A stretch of 64,000 nucleotides of DNA from positions 1 through 64,000 of the forward strand of contig NZ_JASHIZ010000014.1 of the NCBI RefSeq assembly GCF_030733425.1. The letters are read 5' to 3'. Position 1 is the stretch's first letter; each line of letters begins with the position of its first letter. The position numbers and the translations under genes are program-made. Shown here one piece after another: positions 1 through 11,625 of the stretch. The stretch is from Roseovarius sp. MMSF_3350. GTDB lineage: Bacteria; Pseudomonadota; Alphaproteobacteria; Rhodobacterales; Rhodobacteraceae. The notes beneath the pieces were generated by a model that was not told the DNA's origin, made no database searches, and saw only the letters and a program-made list of their open reading frames with translations.

Positions 1-58
1 AGCGCCCCCGTCCCCCGCGGCGCCGCAGGCGGCGCAAGACCTGTCGCCGCAGGCGCCC

Positions 59-520
59 TCATTCCTCGTCCACCACGGCAAAAAGCGACGGCACGGCAGG
101 GCACGGCGCCAGCGAGTTGCCCACCACGTCGCTCAGCCGGGTCTGGTGCAGGAACACGTAGACCTGCGCGCTCAGCCCTTCCCACAACCGGTTGGTCATG
201 CTCTGCGCCCGCGACCCGCTGGTGGCGCCCGAGGCCCCTGCCCCCTTGTGCATCGCGTCAATGGTCTCGTCCACCGCGGCCAGGATATCCACCGCCCGGA
301 TCTCGGACGCCGGTCGCGCCAGCTTGTAGCCGCCGCCCGGGCCGCGCACCGACGTCACCAGTTCGGCCCGGCGCAGCTTGACGAACAGCTGTTCCAGGTA
401 GGGCAGCGAGATGCTCTGCCGGTTCGAGATGTCGCTGAGCGTGACCAGCCCGTCCTTTTGCTGAAGCGCGATATCGACGAGCGCCACCATCGCATAACGT
501 CCCTTGGTGCTGAGTTTCAT
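59..520 (-). CDS. iscR: Rrf2-family iron-sulfur regulator IscR, single-cysteine type
   Basis: A 153-residue Rrf2 winged-helix regulator that senses Fe-S cluster status and normally represses the suf/isc genes. The N-terminal MKLSTKGRYAMVALVDIA and the wing GPGGGYKLARP (about residues 60-70) are diagnostic. Escherichia coli IscR ligates its cluster with three cysteines near residues 92-104. Here that stretch has none, and the only cysteine is C140 near the C terminus. An atypical one-cysteine IscR is described for Rhodobacter sphaeroides, so this is a lineage trait, not a defect. The start has a good GGGGGAG ribosome site. The gene points out of the window, where the suf operon would be expected. 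A candidate Irr box lies 111 bp upstream. Confidence 0.93.
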   Translation of the reverse strand: MKLSTKGRYAMVALVDIALQQKDGLVTLSDISNRQSISLPYLEQLFVKLRRAELVTSVRGPGGGYKLARPASEIRAVDILAAVDETIDAMHKGAGASGATSGSRAQSMTNRLWEGLSAQVYVFLHQTRLSDVVGNSLAPCPAVPSLFAVVDEE

Positions 521-630
521 CGCTCTCCCCCGGAATAGCGGTCGATTCAGGGGCTTGGCTGGCGGGGAAATGATTGACCTTGCCCGATCAACCCCCTATC
601 TCGCGTGAAGCCGCAGAATCCATTCGGTCG

Positions 631-647
631 TTTAGAATAGTTCTAAG
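631..647. promoter_or_regulatory. Candidate Irr box (iron control element)
   Basis: A perfect inverted repeat TTAGAA-TAG-TTCTAA sits in the divergent iscR/hydrolase promoter region. Extended by one base each side it matches 13 of the 14 fixed bases of the alphaproteobacterial Irr consensus TTTAGAA-N3-TTCTAAA. Irr controls iscR-suf genes in this group, so the location fits. Which of the two divergent genes it controls cannot be read from sequence. Confidence 0.6.
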
Positions 648-702
648 GTGCTTGATCAATTCCGTCAAGAATTGAGCCGCACCGAAATGCAAGGGGACAC
701 GC

Positions 703-1356
703 ATGCCCGAGGTCATCTTTCCCGGCCCCGAGGGCCGCCTGGAAGGCCGCTACCACCCGCAACGAGAGCGCGACGCGCCGATTGCCATCATCCTGCACCC
801 GCATCCGCAGTTCGGGGGCACGATGAACAACAAGGTGGTCTACAACCTGCACTACGCGTTCCACAAGATGGGCTTCACCGTCCTGCGCTTCAATTTCCGC
901 GGCGTGGGCCGCAGCCAGGGCGAATATGACCAGGGCGTGGGCGAGCTTTCCGATGCCGCCTCGGCGCTGGATTACCTGCAGTCGATGAACGCCAACTCGA
1001 AACATTGCTGGGTCGCGGGCTTTTCCTTCGGTGCCTGGATCGGGATGCAGCTCTTGATGCGCCGTCCAGAGATCACCGGCTTCGTCTCGGTCTCGCCGCC
1101 GGCCAACATGTACGATTTCTCGTTTTTGGCGCCCTGCCCGTCCTCGGGCCTGATCATCAACGGCAGCGCCGACCGCGTGGCGCCACCCGCCGATACCGAC
1201 GCGCTGGTATCCAAGTTGCATGAACAGCAGGGCATCACCATCACCCACGAACAGATCGAAGGCTCGGGCCATTTCTTCGAGGAGCCGCACATGGAGACGA
1301 TGATCGGCACGGTGTCCGATTACGTCAAACGCCGCCTGACCGAGACCACGAGGTAA
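703..1356 (+). CDS. Alpha/beta hydrolase beside iscR
   Basis: A 217-residue single-domain alpha/beta hydrolase. The nucleophile elbow is GFSFG (residues 106-110, Ser108), and the catalytic acid and histidine probably lie in NGSADRVAPP and EGSGHFFEEPH. An HPHPQFGGTM segment near residue 32 is typical of the small Tex30/KANL3-like hydrolases. No signal peptide, so it is cytoplasmic. The start has an AAGGGGA ribosome site. It is transcribed away from iscR and 6 bp before the next gene, so the two are likely co-transcribed. The substrate is unknown. A role connected with Fe-S assembly is suggested only by neighbourhood. Confidence 0.88.
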   Translation: MPEVIFPGPEGRLEGRYHPQRERDAPIAIILHPHPQFGGTMNNKVVYNLHYAFHKMGFTVLRFNFRGVGRSQGEYDQGVGELSDAASALDYLQSMNANSKHCWVAGFSFGAWIGMQLLMRRPEITGFVSVSPPANMYDFSFLAPCPSSGLIINGSADRVAPPADTDALVSKLHEQQGITITHEQIEGSGHFFEEPHMETMIGTVSDYVKRRLTETTR

Positions 1357-1362
1357 CGGCCC

Positions 1363-1626
1363 ATGGGCGTGACCGAGGATCTGGCCGACGAACTGGCGCT
1401 CAAGGTCATCAAATACGTGGACGCCTCGGGCGACGATTCCGTCATCTCCGAGATCGTCGGCATCCTCGGCGCCACGTCCCAGTCCGCCGAGGAAGCCTTC
1501 CTGACCTCGATGCGGGTGCGCCGCGCCAACATGGCGGCGCGCGCGCATCTGCTGAACAGGGTCAAGAAGTTTCAGGAAAAGCAATCGGCCGGCGACGGCG
1601 CGGCCAAGGACGCGCCGGAAACCTGA
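1363..1626 (+). CDS. Small conserved hypothetical protein
   Basis: An 87-residue acidic, mostly helical protein that I do not recognise as a named family. It has no signal peptide, membrane segment or cysteine. The core, about residues 5-70, is predicted helical and includes the segment RVRRANMAARAHLL, followed by a short Gly/Ala/Asp-rich tail. It begins 6 bp after the hydrolase stop, so translation of the two is probably coupled. The compact reading frame and strong third-position GC support a real gene. No function can be assigned. Confidence 0.7.
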   Translation: MGVTEDLADELALKVIKYVDASGDDSVISEIVGILGATSQSAEEAFLTSMRVRRANMAARAHLLNRVKKFQEKQSAGDGAAKDAPET

Positions 1627-1743
1627 CCGCGATTGCAATGCGCACGGGCGTTCCGGGCCGACCGGGCCAGATGCCCGTCAAGACACGTGCGGCGCAGGCC
1701 GGTAAGGCCACGTCGGAAGACATAAAGCAGGGAGAGACCAGAC

Positions 1744-2718
1744 ATGGCACGCACCATCATCATCGAAGAGTTCGGCGGGCCGGACAACCTCAAGCTCGTC
1801 GACCGCGACGTGGGAGAACCGGGCCCCGGCGAGGTGCGCATCGCCCACGTGGCCTGCGGGCTGAACTTCATCGACGTCTACCAGCGCACCGGGCTTTACC
1901 CGCTGGAGTTGCCCCATGCCCTGGGGATGGAGGCCGCGGGCATCGTCGAGGCCGTGGGCGACGGCGTCACGCATCTGCAGGTGGGTCAGCACGCCGCCTA
2001 CGCCGCCACGCCCCCCGGCGCCTATTGCGAGGCCCGCGTCATGCCCGCAGCACAGGTCTGCCCCCTGCCCGACGACATCCCGTTCGAGGACGCCGCCTCG
2101 ATCATGCTTCAGGGCATGACGGTGGAATATCTCTTTCACCGGGTCTGGCCGCTGCAAAAGGGCGACACGGTGCTGTTTCACGCCGCCGCCGGTGGCGTGG
2201 GCCTTCTGGCCTGCCAGTGGGCACGGTCCGAGGGGATCAGACTGATCGGCACCGCCGGGACGGACGAGAAATGCAAGATGGCGGTCGAGAACGGCGCCAC
2301 CGCCTGCATCAACTACCGGACCGAGGATTTCGTCACCGAGGTCAGGAAACTGACCGACGACAAGGGCGTCGACGCGGTGATGGACGGCGTCGGCAAGGAC
2401 ACGTTCGACCGCTCGCTCGACTGCCTGAAGCCCCTGGGCATGATGATGTCCTTCGGCAACGCCTCCGGCCCGGTCGAGCCGGTCAGCCTGCTGACCCTGG
2501 CGCAGAAAGGCTCGCTGAAGCTCACGCGCACGACGCTGTTCACGTTCCTGGCCGATCACGAACGCTGCCAGGAGATGGCCAGGCACCTCTTCTCCAAGGT
2601 CCAGTCAGGCGACGTGAAGGTCAATATCGGCCAGACCTGGAAGCTCGAGGATATCGCCGAGGCGCACCGCGCGCTCGAAGCCCGCGAAACCACCGGGTCG
2701 ACCATCCTGACGCTTTGA
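1744..2718 (+). CDS. NADPH:quinone oxidoreductase (zeta-crystallin type MDR)
   Basis: A 324-residue zinc-free medium-chain dehydrogenase/reductase that reduces quinones with NADPH. The N-terminal GroES-like domain contains GLNFIDVYQRTGLYP (residues 39-53), the quinone-reductase signature. The Rossmann domain begins with AAAGGVG (residues 147-153), where the nucleotide-binding AxxGxxG motif is clear. The zinc ligands of alcohol dehydrogenases are absent. Length is normal for QOR proteins. The start follows a GGGAGAG ribosome site. It is 117 bp after the preceding small gene, so it may have its own promoter. The physiological quinone is not evident. Confidence 0.92.
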   Translation: MARTIIIEEFGGPDNLKLVDRDVGEPGPGEVRIAHVACGLNFIDVYQRTGLYPLELPHALGMEAAGIVEAVGDGVTHLQVGQHAAYAATPPGAYCEARVMPAAQVCPLPDDIPFEDAASIMLQGMTVEYLFHRVWPLQKGDTVLFHAAAGGVGLLACQWARSEGIRLIGTAGTDEKCKMAVENGATACINYRTEDFVTEVRKLTDDKGVDAVMDGVGKDTFDRSLDCLKPLGMMMSFGNASGPVEPVSLLTLAQKGSLKLTRTTLFTFLADHERCQEMARHLFSKVQSGDVKVNIGQTWKLEDIAEAHRALEARETTGSTILTL

Positions 2719-2773
2719 TCACCTGCCCGGGAACTTTTTCCGGCGCGGCGCAGTTGACGGTCTGCACGCCACA

Positions 2774-2796
2774 GCGGGCACGACAATCGTGCCCGC
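2774..2796 (+). terminator. GC hairpin between the quinone reductase and a tiny ORF
   Basis: A perfect 10-bp stem (GCGGGCACGA with TCGTGCCCGC) around a CAA loop lies 55 bp after the reductase stop. It has no T-tract, so it is not a standard Rho-independent terminator. It could protect the upstream mRNA end, attenuate, or sit in the leader of the tiny ORF that starts 25 bp later. Confidence 0.4.
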
Positions 2797-2820
2797 CCGG
2801 CAAACCGGAGTAGAAGACCC

Positions 2821-2895
2821 ATGAACAACATCATCTATATCGTCGGCCTTATCGTCATCGTCGTTGCCATCCTGTCCTTCATCGGCCTCGCCTGA
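2821..2895 (+). CDS. 24-residue single-pass membrane peptide
   Basis: A 25-codon reading frame encodes MNNIIYIVGLIVIVVAILSF followed by IGLA. It is almost entirely one hydrophobic helix with a short polar N terminus. An upstream CCGGAG could serve as ribosome site, though the spacing is slightly long. From memory, Rhodobacteraceae genomes carry very similar annotated peptides of this size. That, and the perfect fit to one transmembrane span, argue for a real gene. It precedes a membrane protein by 37 bp. Function unknown; small subunits or stabilisers of membrane complexes look like this. Confidence 0.6.
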   Translation: MNNIIYIVGLIVIVVAILSFIGLA

Positions 2896-2932
2896 CGCAG
2901 GTCCCGGGGTCTGCACTCTGGGAAAGAACTGA

Positions 2933-4108
2933 ATGAACAAACGGGCGCTCTTGCTCAAACTGGCGCAGGACATACGCGCCAGCTACTGGTTCATTCCGGC
3001 AAACTTGGTGTTGTTCGCGATCCTTCTGGCCTATGCGTCGGAATGGCTCGATCGCAACGCCGAGATTCTGCCCTATCAGCTTCCCGAAAGCCTGATCGAC
3101 ACGCAGGTCGACGGCGCGCGCAGCACGCTGTCGACCATCGCCACCTCGGTGATCGGGGTCACCGGGGTCATGTTTTCCATGACGATGGTCGCGGTGTCCT
3201 TTGCCGCCGGCAACTACGGCCCGCGCCTCATCGGGAACTTCATGCGCAACCGGGGCAACCAGATCAGCCTCGGCATCCTGATCGCCACCTTCGTCTATGC
3301 CCTGCTGATCCTGCGCTCCGTGCAGGACCCCTCTGAGAGCGGCGGGATCGAGGCCTTCGTGCCGCAATACTCGATGCTGCTGGCGATGCTCGGCTGCCTG
3401 ATCGCGGTCTTCACCATGATCTATTTCGTGCATCACGTGCCCGAAACGATCAACGTGAGCAACATCACCGCCGAGCTGGGCCTGCGACTGGAGACCGAGA
3501 TCAAGGCAGTCATCGACGCCGAGGACGCGCGGGACCCGCGCGGCGAGGCCCCCTGCCCCGACCGCGACCCGGACCACCTCATCACCCTGAACGCCGCCGG
3601 CTATATCCGCACGCTGAACTACCAGCAGGTCGAAAAGCTGACCGACCGAGACGACCGGACCCTGCGGATCGACCAGCAGCCGGGCGATTTCGTCAGCACA
3701 TTCACCCCGGTCATGTCGGTCTGGTCACGCGCGGCGCTGTCGGATGAGGACATCGCGGAATTGCGCGACTGCTACGCGCTCGGCACCAGCAAGACCGAGC
3801 ATCAGAACGTGCTGTTTCTGGTCGACGAACTGGTCGAGGTTCTGGCGCGGGCTCTCTCCCCCGGCGTCAACGATCCCTTCACCGCGATCAACTGCCTCAA
3901 CTGGATGAAGAATGCCCTCGACGCCGCGCAACACCACGGCGAGGGGCTGGGCAAGACCGGTGCAGGCAAGCACGCCCTCGGGCCGCGCATCACGTATGAC
4001 ATGCTCTTCCGGCGCAGTTTTCTGGCCTCGAAACCCTATACCGACACCGACGAACTGACCAAGGCGCACTACCACAAGCTGGTCGCTGAACTGGAGCGGT
4101 CCGAGTAA
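2933..4108 (+). CDS. DUF2254 family membrane protein
   Basis: A 391-residue inner-membrane protein of the DUF2254 family. Predicted transmembrane helices lie near residues 20-40, 70-95, 110-130 and 145-170. They are followed by a soluble C-terminal part with conserved stretches such as RALSPGVNDPFTAINCLNWM, which is characteristic of the family. The start MNKRALLLKLAQDIRASYWF has a GGGAAAG ribosome site. Family function is not established. It converges on mfd with 11 bp between the stop codons and no recognisable terminator. Confidence 0.88.
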   Translation: MNKRALLLKLAQDIRASYWFIPANLVLFAILLAYASEWLDRNAEILPYQLPESLIDTQVDGARSTLSTIATSVIGVTGVMFSMTMVAVSFAAGNYGPRLIGNFMRNRGNQISLGILIATFVYALLILRSVQDPSESGGIEAFVPQYSMLLAMLGCLIAVFTMIYFVHHVPETINVSNITAELGLRLETEIKAVIDAEDARDPRGEAPCPDRDPDHLITLNAAGYIRTLNYQQVEKLTDRDDRTLRIDQQPGDFVSTFTPVMSVWSRAALSDEDIAELRDCYALGTSKTEHQNVLFLVDELVEVLARALSPGVNDPFTAINCLNWMKNALDAAQHHGEGLGKTGAGKHALGPRITYDMLFRRSFLASKPYTDTDELTKAHYHKLVAELERSE

Positions 4109-4119
4109 GCGCCGCGCGC

Positions 4120-7566
<3,447 letters not shown>

Positions 7567-7576
7567 GCGCAGCCCC

Positions 7577-8146
7577 TCAGATGCCCAGCACGCCGGTCGA
7601 CATGTTGACCAGCATGCCCCACATCGCGGTCACCAGGATCGACAGCACGCCGACCATCTGCGTCACGATCCGGTGATGATGCATCCGCTTGTAAAGCGCC
7701 TCGCCCGTCAGCCCGTCGCGGATGATGCGATGCGCCGTAAAGGTCGCCAGAAGCGCCACCAGCGTCATCGGAAAGCCCAGCAGGAACAGCGCCTGGCTGA
7801 ACTCGTTGCCATAGACGAACCCCAGAAGACACAGCGTGGTCAGCACGAAGCACCCGAACCCGGCCAGCAAAAGCCCGGTCTCCTGCGCGATGTACAGGAT
7901 GCGGTTGCAGTTGATCCGCACCATGTCGTGCAGGTCCTCCACACCTTGCTCATCTCCCCTCCTGGCCCGCTGCACCATGTCCCACGGCACGCCCAGCACC
8001 CAGTGGCTGGTCGACGACCACAGCACCGCCAGCACGATCCAGAACCACAGGTTGCTGAAGCTGCGCATGTCGATCAGTTCGAAGATGGTCTCGATCAGGT
8101 CCAATGCCCGTGCCTCGTACTGCCCCTGCGCTTGCCCGCGCTCCAC
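7577..8146 (-). CDS. Rhodobacteraceae membrane protein (often labelled SufBCD component)
   Basis: A 189-residue integral membrane protein with about four hydrophobic helices. The segment FELIDMRSFSNLWFWIVLAVLWSS is typical of a Rhodobacteraceae family that databases often call a component of the SufBCD complex. I know of no experimental support for that label. The start is uncertain. A GTG at 8146 has a GAGGT site, but a TTG at 8104 with GAGG eight bases upstream would give the N terminus seen in relatives. It sits directly upstream of mfd and diverges from hemB. Confidence 0.8.
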   Translation of the reverse strand: MERGQAQGQYEARALDLIETIFELIDMRSFSNLWFWIVLAVLWSSTSHWVLGVPWDMVQRARRGDEQGVEDLHDMVRINCNRILYIAQETGLLLAGFGCFVLTTLCLLGFVYGNEFSQALFLLGFPMTLVALLATFTAHRIIRDGLTGEALYKRMHHHRIVTQMVGVLSILVTAMWGMLVNMSTGVLGI

Positions 8147-8190
8147 CCGGGCACCTCATAGCGCCGCTCTGCGCCAATTCCTACCCTTGA

Positions 8191-9243
<1,053 letters not shown>

Positions 9244-9275
9244 GGCCCGCGCAACTTCCCGCTTATCCGTCCGGA

Positions 9276-9292
9276 CACCACAAACTGTGGTG
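9276..9292. other. 7-bp dyad downstream of hemB
   Basis: The perfect inverted repeat CACCACA-AAC-TGTGGTG lies 33 bp after hemB and 89 bp before the next start. It lacks a T-tract, so it may be either a weak 3' end hairpin or an operator for the downstream lipoprotein gene. Nothing in the sequence decides between them. Confidence 0.3.
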
Positions 9293-9380
9293 ACACCGCT
9301 TGCCTTCCCCCCTATAGTGTGGCCATAGACCGGCAAAATCAAAAGACCGGCCACGGATCAGGCAACGAACAGGCAGTATC

Positions 9381-9941
9381 ATGAAAAACCTTTCCCGGCG
9401 AAGCTTCACGCTCGGCGCCCTGGCCGCATCCCCCTTTCTGGCTGCATGTGCCAACGGGGTGGGCAGCGTAGGCTCGCAAAAGATCGACGCCCGCGTCAAC
9501 GCGACGCTCAATTACCTTTTCACCACCTACCCCCAGACCCGCGACATCGCGGCCAAGTCGGTGGGTCAGCTTGTCATGCCCCTGATCACCGAGGGCGGCT
9601 TCATCGTCGGCGGCGGCTACGGCCGCGGCGCCCTGCGCGTGGGTGGTGCCACGGTCGACTACTATTCCGCCACCAAGGGCAGTGTCGGGCTCCAGATCGG
9701 GGCGCAGCAATTCGCCCACGTGCTGTTCTTCATGACCCAGGACTCGCTGGCCGGGTTCCGCCGCGCGTCGGGCTGGGTCGCGGGCGCGGATATCGAATAC
9801 GTGTTCTCGGACAAGGGCGAGAACCTGCGCGCCGACACGACCACGGCCAGCACCCCGGTGCTTGCGGTGATCTTCGGCCAGGCCGGCGCGCTGGTGGGCG
9901 CGTCGCTGGAAGGCACCAAGTATACGCGCATCATTCCCTGA
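9381..9941 (+). CDS. Ysc84-domain lipoprotein (lipid-binding family)
   Basis: A 186-residue exported protein. Its N terminus MKNLSRRSFTLGALAASPFL combines a twin-arginine-like RR with a lipobox ending at Cys23, so it is probably lipidated at the membrane. The mature part matches the Ysc84/SYLF domain, with the Gly-rich segment EGGFIVGGGYGRGALRVGG and the end AVIFGQAGALVGASLEGTKY typical of bacterial members. The family binds phosphoinositides in eukaryotes; the bacterial role is unknown. A strong terminator follows, so it is likely monocistronic. Confidence 0.88.
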   Translation: MKNLSRRSFTLGALAASPFLAACANGVGSVGSQKIDARVNATLNYLFTTYPQTRDIAAKSVGQLVMPLITEGGFIVGGGYGRGALRVGGATVDYYSATKGSVGLQIGAQQFAHVLFFMTQDSLAGFRRASGWVAGADIEYVFSDKGENLRADTTTASTPVLAVIFGQAGALVGASLEGTKYTRIIP

Positions 9942-9986
9942 GGGACCCGTGGGGTTTGAACCCCTCGGGCACGTCATCCGACATAC

Positions 9987-10016
9987 AAGGGCGCGTGACC
10001 TCCACGCGCCCTTTTT
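9987..10016 (+). terminator. Rho-independent terminator after the Ysc84 gene
   Basis: An 11-bp perfect stem (AAGGGCGCGTG paired with CACGCGCCCTT) around the loop ACCTC runs directly into a T-tract. It lies 46 bp after the lipoprotein stop and is the clearest intrinsic terminator in the window. Confidence 0.9.
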
Positions 10017-10031
10017 CAATGAGGTCCCCCG

Positions 10032-10487
10032 ATGTCCCGTACCGCCGCACTTGCCGCCCTTTTCACCCTCTGCTCTGCCGCCCATGCCGCCGCCTGTGTC
10101 CTGCCCATGCCGGTCTGCGAGGTCTCGAACGGGCAACGTGCCACGCTGGAACACGCCAACGGCAGCACCGTCCTGTTCTCGCAGATTGATCCCGACGCTC
10201 AAGGCTATGAACCCACCTACGTGCTGGTCGATTGCAGCAAGAGGCAGGCCGTGGCCCTGGGCCATCTGCCGGACGGTGCCGGCGACACGGCCTTCCAGAA
10301 ACATTTCGAAGGCCGGATGGTGATGGACCGCGAACTCTCGACCGGCGCGCGCCCCCGGCTGGGCCACGTGCATCGCCAGCTCCAGCGCATGGGCTTGCGC
10401 AGCAAACGCTTCACCCTGCTGAAATCCCATTGCGGCTGCGCCCTGCCCGACATGCCCCCGCCGCCTTCCAGCTGCCCGCCCTACTGA
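10032..10487 (+). CDS. Secreted cysteine-containing hypothetical protein
   Basis: A 151-residue protein with a clear Sec signal peptide (MSRTAALAALFTLCSAAHAA, cleavage after AHA). The mature part has several cysteines, including one pair near the N terminus and HCGC near the C terminus, and ends in a Pro/Cys-rich tail (MPPPPSSCPPY). Disulfides in the periplasm are likely. No domain is recognised. The start follows GAGGT. It lies just after a terminator, so a promoter must overlap that region. It converges on the BrnA-like gene. Confidence 0.72.
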   Translation: MSRTAALAALFTLCSAAHAAACVLPMPVCEVSNGQRATLEHANGSTVLFSQIDPDAQGYEPTYVLVDCSKRQAVALGHLPDGAGDTAFQKHFEGRMVMDRELSTGARPRLGHVHRQLQRMGLRSKRFTLLKSHCGCALPDMPPPPSSCPPY

Positions 10488-10523
10488 TCCGGGCGCAGGC
10501 GGTCCCGGCGCTGGCGCGGCGTG

Positions 10524-10985
10524 TCAGTCCGCGCCGTCGCCGAAATCGAACCTGATCCCGGCCAGGGGATTGTCGTCGTCTTCCTCGTCGCGGTCCTCCG
10601 CGCCCTCGCCCATGCGTCGGGCACGCTGTTCCTGCAGGATCTCCATCTGCCGGTCCAGGTACTCCGCAAATTGCGGCCCGGCGCCATTCTCGTCCCAATG
10701 CGCATAGACCCGCCCCTCGATCAGGGCCAGCCAGTAAAGCCGCAGCACCCGGTTCATGCGTGCGCCATAGCCGGGGCCAAGCCGGCGGAACCATTTCACC
10801 ATGTCGCTGTCCAGCCGGATGGTGACCCGCGTCTTGGGGCGCGGGATCGGCTCGCGGCTTTCCAGCCCCTGCCACTCCTCGGGCAGGGATCGGTCCAGCC
10901 AATGCTCGGTCAGCGATTCCTGCAATTGCCGCAGTTCGTCCATCAACGCGGCGCGGGATTTCTGCTCGGGCGGCCTGCGGCGCAT
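10524..10985 (-). CDS. BrnA-like ribbon-helix-helix protein without a BrnT partner
   Basis: A 153-residue protein whose core (about residues 51-92: KTRVTIRLDSDMVKWFRRLG then PGYGARMNRVLRLYW) matches the DNA-binding part of BrnA antitoxins. It differs in its long charged N-terminal region, with a helical segment around residues 12-30, and an acidic C-terminal tail (DRDEEDDDNP). No BrnT-type toxin frame is found on either side, so it is an orphan. I start it at 10985 because AGGA lies eight bases upstream; an ATG at 11027 has a poor site. Three phased GTGCAC repeats upstream are a likely operator. Confidence 0.75.
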   Translation of the reverse strand: MRRRPPEQKSRAALMDELRQLQESLTEHWLDRSLPEEWQGLESREPIPRPKTRVTIRLDSDMVKWFRRLGPGYGARMNRVLRLYWLALIEGRVYAHWDENGAGPQFAEYLDRQMEILQEQRARRMGEGAEDRDEEDDDNPLAGIRFDFGDGAD

Positions 10986-11067
10986 CGGGGCGTCCTTTCG
11001 ATCGGATGACGGTCGGAACGCCCTCATCCTGCCGCCCGAAAGTTAACGCGGTTTGCCGGCACCGCGC

Positions 11068-11096
11068 GGTGCACGGCGGGTGCACGGGGGGTGCAC
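11068..11096. repeat. Three GGTGCAC direct repeats at 11-bp spacing (putative operator)
   Basis: GGTGCAC begins at 11068, 11079 and 11090, exactly 11 bp apart. Each contains the palindrome GTGCAC. Helically phased short repeats are how ribbon-helix-helix repressors commonly bind, and these lie 83-111 bp upstream of the BrnA-like start. Autoregulation is an inference. Confidence 0.5.
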
Positions 11097-11150
11097 GCGT
11101 GTCACCCCCGCGATTTCGGCCCGTTGCGCCGATCGGTTAACCGACCGTGC

Positions 11151-11432
11151 TCAGTTCAAATAGAACTCGCCCGTGACCTGCCGCCACTCGCCGGGACTGA
11201 TCATTTTCCGGTGGATGAACTGCACCGAATGCAGCGGCCCTTCGATCTCGTCCTGCCAGAACTCGATGAACTTGAAAAGCTTGGGATGATCAGGCGCGAT
11301 ATCGTAATCCTGCCAGACGAAGGTATTGATAACATGCGCATAATCCGGCATGTGATAGTAGAATTCCGCGGTCGTCAGGCCATAGCCTTTCAGCATCAGT
11401 TCGGTTTCAGATAGCTCCGTCGTGTTTTCCAT
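11151..11432 (-). CDS. usg: Usg family protein
   Basis: A 93-residue protein of the alphaproteobacterial Usg family. The signature is GYGLTTAEFYYHMPDYAHV, followed by FVWQDYDIAPDHPKL and the end FWQDEIEGPLHSVQFIHRK. It is soluble, with no cysteine or signal peptide. The name comes from an upstream gene in trp operons of some species; here no trp gene is adjacent. Biochemical function is unknown. It diverges from gyrA across 193 bp of AT-rich DNA. Confidence 0.85.
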   Translation of the reverse strand: MENTTELSETELMLKGYGLTTAEFYYHMPDYAHVINTFVWQDYDIAPDHPKLFKFIEFWQDEIEGPLHSVQFIHRKMISPGEWRQVTGEFYLN

Positions 11433-11550
11433 GTCGGCACCACTCTTTATTGTTATGATTCAGAGTGTGGCACGAAATTATTAGTTTTCAATAAAAACAG
11501 TATGTTATCACCCTGCCCTGCTGGCTGCCAAAGGTGTGGGGCGCGAGGCA

Positions 11551-11580
11551 TTGCACCCCATATCCTGCCTCTGGTATAGT
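11551..11580 (+). promoter_or_regulatory. Candidate sigma-70-type promoter of gyrA
   Basis: TTGCAC (11551-11556) and TATAGT (11575-11580) are separated by 18 bp and lie 46 bp before the gyrA start. The -10 is close to consensus. The rest of the 11433-11625 region is AT-rich, with one GANTC site near 11452, and otherwise holds nothing recognisable. Confidence 0.45.
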
Positions 11581-11625
11581 TTCCGTAACAAGATATAGAA
11601 CAATTGCGACAGGACGGGACAGCAC

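Noticed and set aside
11133..11144. Palindrome TCGGTTAACCGA after usg
   Set aside because: Perfect but short, no T-tract and no second half of a CtrA site at the right distance.
10524..11150. A BrnT toxin gene next to the BrnA-like gene
   Set aside because: The flanks were read on both strands, and no frame of suitable size or sequence exists.
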